26,164 nucleotides of DNA, taken from NCBI GenBank assembly GCA_021108055.1, contig JAIORR010000082.1, positions 1 through 26,164 on the forward strand. Direction: 5' to 3'. The notes below the pieces were generated by a model, which had not been told where the DNA came from, did not search any database, and saw only the letters and a program-made list of their open reading frames with translations. Positions 1-7,283 of this stretch are shown piece by piece. Source of the stretch: Candidatus Cloacimonadota bacterium (lineage in GTDB: Bacteria; Cloacimonadota; Cloacimonadia; Cloacimonadales; TCS61). The position numbers were made by a program, and so were the translations under genes. Each line of letters opens with the position of its first letter. Position 1 is the first letter of the stretch.

Positions 1-45
1 TTTTCTTATATTCAAGATTCGGAAGGTTACTTTGTATTTTTCTGA

Positions 46-60
46 ACGCCGTGAAGGCGT
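46..60. repeat. Short hairpin ACGCC-GTGAA-GGCGT
   Basis: A perfect 5-bp inverted repeat (ACGCC / GGCGT) encloses a 5-base loop. It is G/C-rich against an A/T-rich background, which makes it stand out. Neither strand shows a T-run straight after the stem, so a simple intrinsic terminator is not supported. It could be a copy of a small dispersed intergenic palindrome, but one copy in one window cannot show that. Confidence 0.4.
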
Positions 61-218
61 ATTATCTTTGTTATATGATCTTGTTTCCCACACCTGCCCA
101 GTTAAATAGAAACAAAAAATTAAACGAGTTAAAAAAGAGTGGGTCATTGATCGATATTATTTCCGATTTTAAAAACATTTTTTATAACCTTTCATAAATA
201 ATTTTTCGCAACCTATAA

Positions 219-235
219 CAACCACAAAGTGGTTG
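219..235 (-). terminator. Candidate weak terminator hairpin after the operon
   Basis: A perfect 7-bp inverted repeat (CAACCAC / GTGGTTG) has a 3-base loop. Read on the minus strand it lies about 170 bases past the stop codon of the flippase gene and is followed by TTATAGGTT, a poor T-tract. It may be a weak intrinsic terminator or an RNA 3' end-stabilising stem. The stem is clear; the function is a guess. A three-base loop is tight, so the real structure may open one more pair. Confidence 0.3.
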
Positions 236-408
236 AGCATAAATAAAACAAAACAACAATGACACTGAAGGGGTCGAATAATTCTTTGAAAATATTCTCA
301 GACCGTGTCCGGCAACTGACGGAAAGACAGGATATCTTGATTTTCATCGAACTCATTTGCCCCCTTCCGACAAACACCCAATGATGAGTTATAGCTTGAT
401 GCCAGATT

Positions 409-1941
409 CTATTTTCTTTTTAATTTCTTATTTATGAATTCTTTCAATTGCTTTCTTTCCCAGCCATAAGTTCCGAAAAAATAATAAAGAACAAGATAGA
501 ATATTGCCGTTAAAGCACACACCATAAGCAACATCAGGAATGTGGTGGGATATAGAAGGTATCTCAATCCATAGGCAAAAGCAAAAGTGACAGCTCCTAT
601 CCAGAGACTGTGAATTACAGATTGCATTATAAATTCTTTAAAAGATATTTCCGAAAACTTTATAGCCTGCGGAATGCTATACAAAACAGTAATGATCAAA
701 TTAGGAATAAATGTTCCAATCGCAACGCCGATAATTCCCAAACGGTAAATAAGGAAAATGCTTAATCCCAGATTGGCGATGCATTCGATTATGGCAACTC
801 TCGAAAGCGTTTTGTGTTTATTTCCCATAAGTAACACATTTTTAGATGAGCTTCGGAAGAAGACGATAATATACATTGAAAAAAGCAGGATAATGGCAAC
901 TTTAATTCCATCCGGATCACTTAATTCAAGCCATATTTGCAGCAGCGGTTTAACGAAAACGACCAGTGGCACGAGAAGTAGAGTGGAAACAAAACCGAGT
1001 AAACGGTTGGATTCTATCAATATTTTTGCCAGTTTGTTATCCTGTTTGGAAGCAAACAGACTTGCTGCTACCGGTGCAAGATTATCCAGAAACTGAGAAG
1101 AGAACTGCTTGAATGTCATTGCCAGTCTGGATGAGATCTGGTAAACAGCCACCAATGAGACTGAAGCAAAAATGGATATCACAAGCTGGTCTGTCCTGTA
1201 AATTATCAGGTTTGTGAATGTAATGATGTATGCAAAGATGGAGAATGTCATTACCTGTTTCAGCAATTTAAAATCATATAATTTAAGTGAAATTTTTAGA
1301 GTAGGGATTTTCCTGAAGGAATAAACTGCCATCACCAGGTTTGTAAGCAAACTAATTCCAATTGTAACTATCGTCATTCCCTTTAGGGCAAAGCCGGATT
1401 TTATCACATAATACATCAAACCGAAATTCAATATTGTGAAAGCCATCTGAATAAAATTCCGCAATTTGATCTCGTGCATACCACGCAGCACTTCCACAAA
1501 AAAGCCAAATGGGAAGATGACAGCCGTTCCAACTCCAAACATTATGAATATCTTTTTATAATAGGAAATACTATCCGCAGAATTGAAATTGAACATCTTG
1601 TGAAGATATTGAGCCATGAACAAAGTGATCGCTGCTATGAGGATTCCCATGAACAGGTAATTGATAAAGACCGTGCTGATGAGCCTGTTATATTTGTCCC
1701 ATTCTTTTGTTACTTTAGTCTCACTTGTAGATTTCTGGATCGCTGCTCCAAAACCAAAATCCAGGAGAAGAGAATATCCGAAAATAGACCATAAAAGCGC
1801 CCATATACCATATTCTTCGCGGGAAAGACCCAGAAATAATAATCTGGTCAAGAAGATGGTTATAAAAATACCAAGAAGCAATTTCCCGTAATTTGAGATG
1901 GTATTGATTATCATTGTTTTTCTTAATCCTGTTTGCGTCAT
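409..1941 (-). CDS. Wzx-like polysaccharide flippase (MATE/PST family)
   Basis: This 510-residue integral membrane protein has about a dozen or more hydrophobic helices spread along its length, the size and pattern of the Wzx/PST oligosaccharide flippases of the MOP superfamily. The N-terminus has the usual short polar lead followed by a helix. Such proteins move undecaprenyl-diphosphate-linked repeat units from the cytoplasmic to the periplasmic leaflet of the inner membrane. The ATG at 1941 is preceded by a good GAGGA site. It is the last gene of the run, 14 bases after manA. Family members cannot be told apart by substrate from sequence. The export genes upstream make a Wzx/Wzy role much more likely than drug efflux. 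Confidence 0.85.
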   Translation of the reverse strand: MTQTGLRKTMIINTISNYGKLLLGIFITIFLTRLLFLGLSREEYGIWALLWSIFGYSLLLDFGFGAAIQKSTSETKVTKEWDKYNRLISTVFINYLFMGILIAAITLFMAQYLHKMFNFNSADSISYYKKIFIMFGVGTAVIFPFGFFVEVLRGMHEIKLRNFIQMAFTILNFGLMYYVIKSGFALKGMTIVTIGISLLTNLVMAVYSFRKIPTLKISLKLYDFKLLKQVMTFSIFAYIITFTNLIIYRTDQLVISIFASVSLVAVYQISSRLAMTFKQFSSQFLDNLAPVAASLFASKQDNKLAKILIESNRLLGFVSTLLLVPLVVFVKPLLQIWLELSDPDGIKVAIILLFSMYIIVFFRSSSKNVLLMGNKHKTLSRVAIIECIANLGLSIFLIYRLGIIGVAIGTFIPNLIITVLYSIPQAIKFSEISFKEFIMQSVIHSLWIGAVTFAFAYGLRYLLYPTTFLMLLMVCALTAIFYLVLYYFFGTYGWERKQLKEFINKKLKRK

Positions 1942-1955
1942 AATATCCTCTTTGC

Positions 1956-3188
1956 TTATTTTTTCTTAGTTCCGGGAACAGGGATAGTTGCTCTGTAAAG
2001 AACCGCTTTCCCTTCTATTTTATATTTTCCTGCTGAAAATGGAATGAATATGGATTCACCTTTTTTTAGTGTAAGTTTCTCTTCTCTATCCCATTCGATT
2101 TCTGCAAATCCGGTTCTGCACAGAATGATCTCTGCACCGGAACGTTTTTTTGCATTGTAAAATTTAATACTTTCCGTTAATTTGATAATCGAAAGTCTGA
2201 ACTCATATGCCGGAGTATCATAAATAAATTCTACATCGTCAAATGAAACAGGTTCGATAATTTCGAGAGGTTTTGCAGAAAAAGAAAGCGTTTTCATCAG
2301 TTCGGGAACATCGATATGTTTTGGAGTTAATCCTCCCCGAAGCACATTATCCGAATTTGCCATGATCTCTATTCCCGCTCCCTTCAAGTATGCATGCAGG
2401 ATTCCTGCATCTAAGTAGAGAGCCTGTCCCGGCTGTAATCTAATTGTATTAAGGAGAAGCGGAGCAAAAATGCCGATGTCACCGGGATATATTTGGGAAA
2501 GTTTGTTTATCCACTGGAATATGAATCTTTCTTCATCTGTTCGAGGTGTAATTTTTTTACATCTTTCAAGCAGGAGATCAACAGCTTCTTTTTTTCTTTT
2601 TTCCGATAATTCCATCAACTCCTTGAATAATATCTGCAATGATCTGCCCGTGGGATTTTGAATAAAAGTTTCAATTTCCGGAATATTTTTTTGCAATTGC
2701 AAAAATTGGAAAAGATCACACATCTCGGAATAATTCCTGAATCCGCACATTGCATCGAAAGTTGTTAAAGCACAGATAAGTTCGGGTTTATGGTTAGCAT
2801 CTTTATAATTTCGCCGGGTAGAATCAACAGGAATGCTCTGTTCATTCTCTCTTTTATAACCCTCTTTTGCCTGTAGTAAATTCGGATGAGCCTGGATAGA
2901 TAAAGGCGTTTCTGCTGCAAGAACTTTAAAAAGGAAGGGAAGTTTATCATCGAATATTTCTGCAACTTCCTGCCCGAGGATACCTTTGGGATCCTGTTTT
3001 ATATGATTCGCCAAAGAGATTTCCTTTCCATCTTGCAATATTACTGAAGGTGCTTTTGGATGTGCACCCATCCATAATTCTGCCTGTGGCTTTTCGGCAG
3101 GAGAAGTCTTGCCAAGAAGTTCGGGTATGATTGTTTTAGAACCCCATGCATATTCCTGGATCGTATTTTTCAGTTTGAATATCCTCAT
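1956..3188 (-). CDS. manA: Mannose-6-phosphate isomerase, class I
   Basis: This enzyme interconverts fructose-6-phosphate and mannose-6-phosphate in the cytoplasm and so opens the route to GDP-mannose. The 410-residue protein has the type I phosphomannose isomerase (cupin) layout. The N-terminus carries QEYAWGS and AELWMGAHPKAPS. The zinc ligands are visible as Gln99 and His101 (SIQAHPN), Glu136 (NHKPELI) and His265 (AGILHAY), with the catalytic-region Arg284 in NSDNVLRGGLTPK. The C-terminal cupin ends near GKYKIEGKAVLYRA. The ATG at 3188 has an AAGGA site seven bases upstream. Its place between a GT4 and the flippase suggests that mannose or a GDP-mannose-derived sugar such as fucose or rhamnose is in the polymer. 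No mannose-1-phosphate guanylyltransferase or phosphomannomutase is in the window. Confidence 0.93.
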   Translation of the reverse strand: MRIFKLKNTIQEYAWGSKTIIPELLGKTSPAEKPQAELWMGAHPKAPSVILQDGKEISLANHIKQDPKGILGQEVAEIFDDKLPFLFKVLAAETPLSIQAHPNLLQAKEGYKRENEQSIPVDSTRRNYKDANHKPELICALTTFDAMCGFRNYSEMCDLFQFLQLQKNIPEIETFIQNPTGRSLQILFKELMELSEKRKKEAVDLLLERCKKITPRTDEERFIFQWINKLSQIYPGDIGIFAPLLLNTIRLQPGQALYLDAGILHAYLKGAGIEIMANSDNVLRGGLTPKHIDVPELMKTLSFSAKPLEIIEPVSFDDVEFIYDTPAYEFRLSIIKLTESIKFYNAKKRSGAEIILCRTGFAEIEWDREEKLTLKKGESIFIPFSAGKYKIEGKAVLYRATIPVPGTKKK

Positions 3189-3243
3189 AAAACTATCCTT
3201 TTTTCCATTGAATAAATTCGATGCTTAATGTTTTTTGTGAGCT

Positions 3244-4437
3244 TCATTTTTCCCTGCCCTGATCTTTCCTTTTCTGCTTATTTACTTCCTGCAGAAGAAT
3301 ATCTTCTATCTTCTTCTCGATCATGGAGATTTCATATTTTTCGCTGATCTTTCGGTAGGCATTTTCTCCGATCTCGATTCGTTTTTCATAATTATCATGA
3401 ATACTGATGAGCTGTTCATAGAGGCTTTCAGGATTATCCGGTTCAAATAAAAGTCCATCGATATTATGCTCGATTATCTCTGCTGCACCAAATTGGTTCG
3501 GGATCACAACGCTATTCTTATATGCCATAGATTCCAGTGCGATCAGGATATTGCTTTCCTGGGTCAGGTGAGGAAGAATGGTTATATCACTTTGCTTATA
3601 GACGACATCGATATTTTCTGTTTTTCCTTTGAAATGAACATTTTCGGATAAATCCAATTGATGTATGGTCTTTTGAAGTTTAATGAGAAATGAAGTTTCA
3701 ACATCACCATAAAGATTAAATTGAAAATTATATTTTTTCCCTTTTGTTTTAAGCAGTTGAAGTGCCTTCAAGGCAATTTCTATTTTTTTATTATGGTCAA
3801 TTCTGCCAACGAAGATATATTCTAATATTTGTTTTTGTTTTTTAGGATGAACATTTTTGGGAAGCATAACACCTCTGGGAATTACGTAACTTCTCTTCAA
3901 GCCATATCGCCTTTTAAGAGATTGAGCCATCCAGTTCGAGGTAACGATGCTGGGATTCAGATCTAATTTTCCGCCTATAGTATTTGGCAGGATCCTCTTA
4001 AGCATTCTTTTTATATTGGAAGCAAATCCGGGCAGGATATATGCATTCGGCCAGAGATTGGCAATATCGAATATCCGTGGTATCTTCATAGTTTGAACAG
4101 CAAAAACGGGAGCAGTGGAAATGCCTTTCATATTCCAGATAAAAACAATATCAGGGAAAGTCTGCTTGATCATCTGTTTTGTTGCTCTAAAGTTGAATTT
4201 ATCTACAAGATATCTTTCAGTGGAATTTGCATTTTCATAATTTACATATTTTAAGATCCTGCAGGGTTTGTTAAGTTCCGGTTTTGAAGAGTTTCTTTTG
4301 GGAACGCCATAATTTCCCGTTAAGATATAAACTTTATGATTATTTTTTAATAAATGATCTACCATTTCCTTACATGCCGGTTCATAATCTCCCCAGAAAA
4401 AAGGCGGATAGTAGTTTGAAATTACAAGAATACGCAT
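3244..4437 (-). CDS. GT4-family glycosyltransferase
   Basis: This 397-residue protein has the two-domain GT-B layout. The N-terminal Rossmann domain begins MRILVISNYYPP, followed by an acceptor-side region. The donor domain starts around residue 205 (YIFVGRIDHNKKIE). The EX7E motif is intact (Glu294 and Glu302), but the usual E-P/G-F-G wording is replaced by ESNILIALE, which is unusual. It should transfer a sugar from a nucleotide sugar to the lipid-linked repeat unit at the inner face of the membrane. A GAGG site eight bases before the ATG supports the start. It is separated from the other glycosyltransferases by the export genes, and so may add a side branch or a late sugar. Donor and acceptor cannot be read from sequence. 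Confidence 0.88.
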   Translation of the reverse strand: MRILVISNYYPPFFWGDYEPACKEMVDHLLKNNHKVYILTGNYGVPKRNSSKPELNKPCRILKYVNYENANSTERYLVDKFNFRATKQMIKQTFPDIVFIWNMKGISTAPVFAVQTMKIPRIFDIANLWPNAYILPGFASNIKRMLKRILPNTIGGKLDLNPSIVTSNWMAQSLKRRYGLKRSYVIPRGVMLPKNVHPKKQKQILEYIFVGRIDHNKKIEIALKALQLLKTKGKKYNFQFNLYGDVETSFLIKLQKTIHQLDLSENVHFKGKTENIDVVYKQSDITILPHLTQESNILIALESMAYKNSVVIPNQFGAAEIIEHNIDGLLFEPDNPESLYEQLISIHDNYEKRIEIGENAYRKISEKYEISMIEKKIEDILLQEVNKQKRKDQGREK

Positions 4438-4459
4438 AAACTGAACCTCGTATCTTTGA

Positions 4460-4864
4460 TCATAAAAAATCCGTTAAATGTTTATCTGGGAAAATATCTA
4501 TCCCGAATATGCTTTTGATGATATAGAAGAAGATGAAAAGCGATGCCAGAATTCCCATTATCATAATAAAATAAAAAATAATATTCAAAACAAATAAAAG
4601 CACTGTTCTTTCCTTTTTCTCCGGAGTTATCCTTACAAATTTGCGGATATCTTCTCCCAGAAGAATTACAAGATACCAGTGCCTGATGAAACAGAAAGTT
4701 AAACGGATATCAACAAGATGTTTGGAAAATGGTCTTGGAAATAATCGTTTCAGCACATTGCATATTTCTCTTCTCTGCTCGAAATTAAGAGATTCCTCTA
4801 TTATCGGGTTTATCATTTCCAGCAATTTCTTATCCGAACGTATATCGGAATTATTCTGTAGCAT
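4460..4864 (-). CDS. Small membrane protein of unknown function
   Basis: I do not recognise this 134-residue protein with confidence. It has a polar N-terminal half with the segment KHLVDIRLTFCFIRHWYLV around residues 48-66, a charged stretch with EDIRKFVR and PEKKER, then one long hydrophobic helix or hairpin at about residues 87-116, and a short polar tail. A single membrane anchor with a cytoplasmic N-terminal part is a reasonable reading. The ATG at 4864 overlaps the end of the polymerase gene by 14 bases and has AAGGG six bases upstream, so it is probably translated together with the polymerase. The DIR...YLV...G..R wording faintly recalls short uncharacterised membrane proteins in other phyla, but that is memory and not a match. 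A helper of the polymerase is one guess. Confidence 0.75.
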   Translation of the reverse strand: MLQNNSDIRSDKKLLEMINPIIEESLNFEQRREICNVLKRLFPRPFSKHLVDIRLTFCFIRHWYLVILLGEDIRKFVRITPEKKERTVLLFVLNIIFYFIMIMGILASLFIFFYIIKSIFGIDIFPDKHLTDFL

Positions 4865-6218
4865 TTATTACCCTTCTCGATTCCAGCTTATCTCGTTTGT
4901 ATATCTTTGTCATTGCACCTATCAGTGCAAAAACAAACATCAACTGATAAAAATTGTTTGTCTGTCTTAGAACCCACTCGAGTGTGGATTCGAGATAAAT
5001 TGCAAAAAGACCTCCTATCAAACCGGTTGCAAAGAATCGATATTCTGATTTTTTTAATTTAATATAATTTTTGAAATTCATAAAGAAAAAAGTGAGAAGA
5101 AAGAGAAGATAAACTCCCAGATTATGCCAGCCTGTTTCGGCAGCGATACTCAGATATGCTGTTTCCACAAGCCCGTTTTTTTCTTCATAATCCGGCGGTG
5201 GTGTTCTATCATTATGAATAAAAGCATAAACATCTGCTCCATAGCTATAAGGCGGATTGATCTTAACCCCGAAATTATTTAGTCCTATCCCGAAAGTTTT
5301 ATCGTTTGCCATTGCCACTGCTGCTCTCGCTAAAGCTATCCGTGTGAGCCCGGATTCTTCCGGGGCTGTTTCAAATCGTTCGATAATAGAATCCATTGCC
5401 TGCAAAATACCTATCGTAGCACATACCACCAGAATAAATGTGATCCCGATCTTCTTGGCAGAAAATCCTGCGATAAAAGAAAAAAACCACACCGTTATGC
5501 TTGCCAGTACAAAGAAGACCATTCCCGCTCGTGATAATGTGGAAATAATGCAGATCGCACCCATCCCGTAAACTGTTAGCCAGAACCATAATTTCACGCC
5601 CTTCCTATTTAAAAGATAAGAGAAGACCAGGCTGTTGAATACAATTAAGTACATCACCAGGGAGTTCTGATGCGGAAAAGGTCCCGGGCATTGAAATCGT
5701 CCTTCCATATATTTTTGTTTTAAAACTGTGAATGTAATGTAGATAATAATAATGGCGATGAATTTCATTATTTTATCGAATTTTTCCCAGCTGTTTATAT
5801 AATTGTATACAACCCAGAAATATATATACATTCGTATCATCTTCCAGATCTCGAAATAAGAATTTACCACATATCCCGGCGCAGAGTTGACTATTGAAAT
5901 CCAGCAGAAGAAAAAGAATACAATGTATAACCATAATCCGGGCGGGAGTTTCACAGTTGGAAAATGATGCTTTCTATCTTTGATCAATTGCAGGATAATC
6001 AGCATGGCGATATCTACCAGACCGATCTCGAAACCACGTGATGTCCCCCGAAAATGTTCTCGTGAAACGAAATTGATAGTTATAGTTACTACCGTGAAGA
6101 ACATCATGAAGAAAAAGACAATATCTTCTACTTTCGGGTTTTTTTTTGCCATTTTGGTTCCAAAGGGAACACCTATTACCAGTGTTAGAAAAAAAATGAC
6201 ATACTTCAAACTGGACAT
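4851..6218 (-). CDS. Wzy / O-antigen ligase-like polymerase
   Basis: This is a membrane protein of about 455 residues with ten or more hydrophobic helices and a large periplasmic loop around residues 275-360. That loop carries features of the Wzy_C/WaaL family: TLSRAG at 227-232 just before it, LTRIALARAAVAM, and GIGLNNFG near 311-318, followed by an AAETGW segment. These enzymes join lipid-linked repeat units into a polymer in the periplasm, or ligate a glycan to an acceptor. The frame stays open upstream to a GTG at 6281, inside the preceding gene. I prefer the ATG at 6218, which has AAAGGGA six bases upstream and leads directly into a membrane helix. In this locus polymerase is likelier than ligase, but sequence alone does not separate them. 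Confidence 0.85.
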   Translation of the reverse strand: MSSLKYVIFFLTLVIGVPFGTKMAKKNPKVEDIVFFFMMFFTVVTITINFVSREHFRGTSRGFEIGLVDIAMLIILQLIKDRKHHFPTVKLPPGLWLYIVFFFFCWISIVNSAPGYVVNSYFEIWKMIRMYIYFWVVYNYINSWEKFDKIMKFIAIIIIYITFTVLKQKYMEGRFQCPGPFPHQNSLVMYLIVFNSLVFSYLLNRKGVKLWFWLTVYGMGAICIISTLSRAGMVFFVLASITVWFFSFIAGFSAKKIGITFILVVCATIGILQAMDSIIERFETAPEESGLTRIALARAAVAMANDKTFGIGLNNFGVKINPPYSYGADVYAFIHNDRTPPPDYEEKNGLVETAYLSIAAETGWHNLGVYLLFLLTFFFMNFKNYIKLKKSEYRFFATGLIGGLFAIYLESTLEWVLRQTNNFYQLMFVFALIGAMTKIYKRDKLESRRVINATE

Positions 6219-6223
6219 ATATT

Positions 6224-6230
6224 TCCCTTT
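6224..6230 (-). promoter_or_regulatory. Ribosome binding site deciding the polymerase start
   Basis: AAAGGGA on the minus strand lies about six bases before the ATG at 6218. The competing GTG at 6281 would overlap the export gene by 35 bases and has no comparable purine-rich site, so the ATG is favoured. Confidence 0.6.
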
Positions 6231-6246
6231 AACAGTTTCATCCGGA

Positions 6247-7275
6247 TCATTCTTTAAAAATTTCCTTAACCATCCAGGCACCCTGAATTAATTCCAGACT
6301 GGGTGTTATCAGACCGATCATTTTATTCCATTCTGCCAGTTTGCTGCGAGGTACATAAACGATATCATTTGGTTTAAGAGGAAAATCTCGTGATTCCCCT
6401 TTCAGGATAGATTTAAAATTAATTTTATAAACGCGTGGGTGGTTCATTCCGCCACGAATAACGGCGATTTCCGAGGTAGAAGTTTCTTTAAATCCCTGGG
6501 CAAAACTTATTACCTGCATCACGGTCATAGATTCTTTAAAAAGAAAATGACCGGGAGCAATCACTTCTCCGATCACATAAATTTCTCGATTTACACTCGA
6601 TGGGATGTAGATATAATCTCCATCTACAAGCGGGATATTCTGCAGCATATCTCCTTTTCTTACAAGTTCAACGAAATCAACAGGAAGGATACGGTTTTTC
6701 CGAACCACATAACTTCGTTCAAGGTCTGCCAGTTCAACCGTATTATTCTGGAAATACCCCGAAGCCAGTCCACCGGCGGTAGCAATGACATCCAATACTC
6801 TCGTATTATTTTGTATTTCATAACAGCCGGGATTTACGATCTTTCCCATAATTGTTACTTTCGCTCCCGTAAGCTCATACGGGATCATAGATACTTTTGG
6901 GTAGTGGATGTATGCTTTCAATCTTTCTTCGATCTTTGCAGTTGCTTCGGCAACGGTTAATCCGCTTATCTGCACTTCTCCGATAAGTTTAAAAGAGATA
7001 GTACCATCCGGTTTAACGATGATGCCTTCCGTATCGAGATCGGTTTCATCATAAACATAGATATTAAATTTATCACCGGGGCTTACGTGGTATAGATCGC
7101 TCTGGATATTCTGTAAACTTTGAAGTTCGGCAATTATCTCGGCATCTTCTTTCTGTTCTACCTTGATTTCTTCAAGATATTGTGGGTCTGCCTGAAATGT
7201 ACTATCTTTCATAACGATATTTCTGGAACAGCCGGCAGCAAGCAGGATCATTGTGAAGAGTAGAATTCTTTTCAT
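6247..7275 (-). CDS. Wza-like polysaccharide export lipoprotein (OPX)
   Basis: This 342-residue outer-membrane polysaccharide export protein forms the channel through which polymer leaves the periplasm. It starts with a lipoprotein signal (MKRILLFTMILLAAGCS), with Cys16 in the lipobox LAAGC. A Poly_export domain covers about residues 60-135 (VSPGDKFNIYVYDE, PDGTISFKLIGEV). Two SLBB-like units follow: about 138-222 (MGKIVNPGCYEI, DVIATAGG) and about 232-310 (VIGEVIAPGHFLF, VPRSK). The last 30 residues could form the membrane-crossing helix seen in Wza. The ATG has an AGGAG site five bases upstream. The gene sits eight bases after the co-polymerase, its expected partner. At 342 residues it is close to the usual Wza/KpsD-type core length. 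Confidence 0.92.
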   Translation of the reverse strand: MKRILLFTMILLAAGCSRNIVMKDSTFQADPQYLEEIKVEQKEDAEIIAELQSLQNIQSDLYHVSPGDKFNIYVYDETDLDTEGIIVKPDGTISFKLIGEVQISGLTVAEATAKIEERLKAYIHYPKVSMIPYELTGAKVTIMGKIVNPGCYEIQNNTRVLDVIATAGGLASGYFQNNTVELADLERSYVVRKNRILPVDFVELVRKGDMLQNIPLVDGDYIYIPSSVNREIYVIGEVIAPGHFLFKESMTVMQVISFAQGFKETSTSEIAVIRGGMNHPRVYKINFKSILKGESRDFPLKPNDIVYVPRSKLAEWNKMIGLITPSLELIQGAWMVKEIFKE

Positions 7276-7283
7276 TCTATCTC

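Larger units (their letters stand above)
1..408. other. Non-coding region downstream of the operon
   Basis: This stretch follows the stop codon of the flippase gene, the last gene of the minus-strand run. I see no reading frame of useful length with a ribosome binding site on either strand. It is A/T-rich and holds two short perfect inverted repeats, one near 46-60 and one near 219-235, listed separately. No clear stem followed by a T-run is present on the minus strand, so the end of the transcript cannot be fixed from sequence alone. No tRNA, promoter or riboswitch could be recognised. Confidence 0.6.

Noticed and set aside
300..325. Possible terminator stem around CCGTGTCC...GACGG
   Set aside because: Only four to five pairs with a long loop and no T-run on either strand.
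5257..5571. Open frame on the plus strand inside the polymerase gene
   Set aside because: It is antisense to a well-supported membrane protein gene and its translation has no recognisable domain.
6219..6281. Upstream GTG start for the polymerase
   Set aside because: It would overlap the export gene by 35 bases and lacks a good ribosome site, while the ATG at 6218 has one and starts next to a membrane helix.
6439..6960. Plus-strand open frame of about 170 codons
   Set aside because: Antisense to the export lipoprotein, whose two SLBB-like units are intact; no motif in the plus-strand translation.
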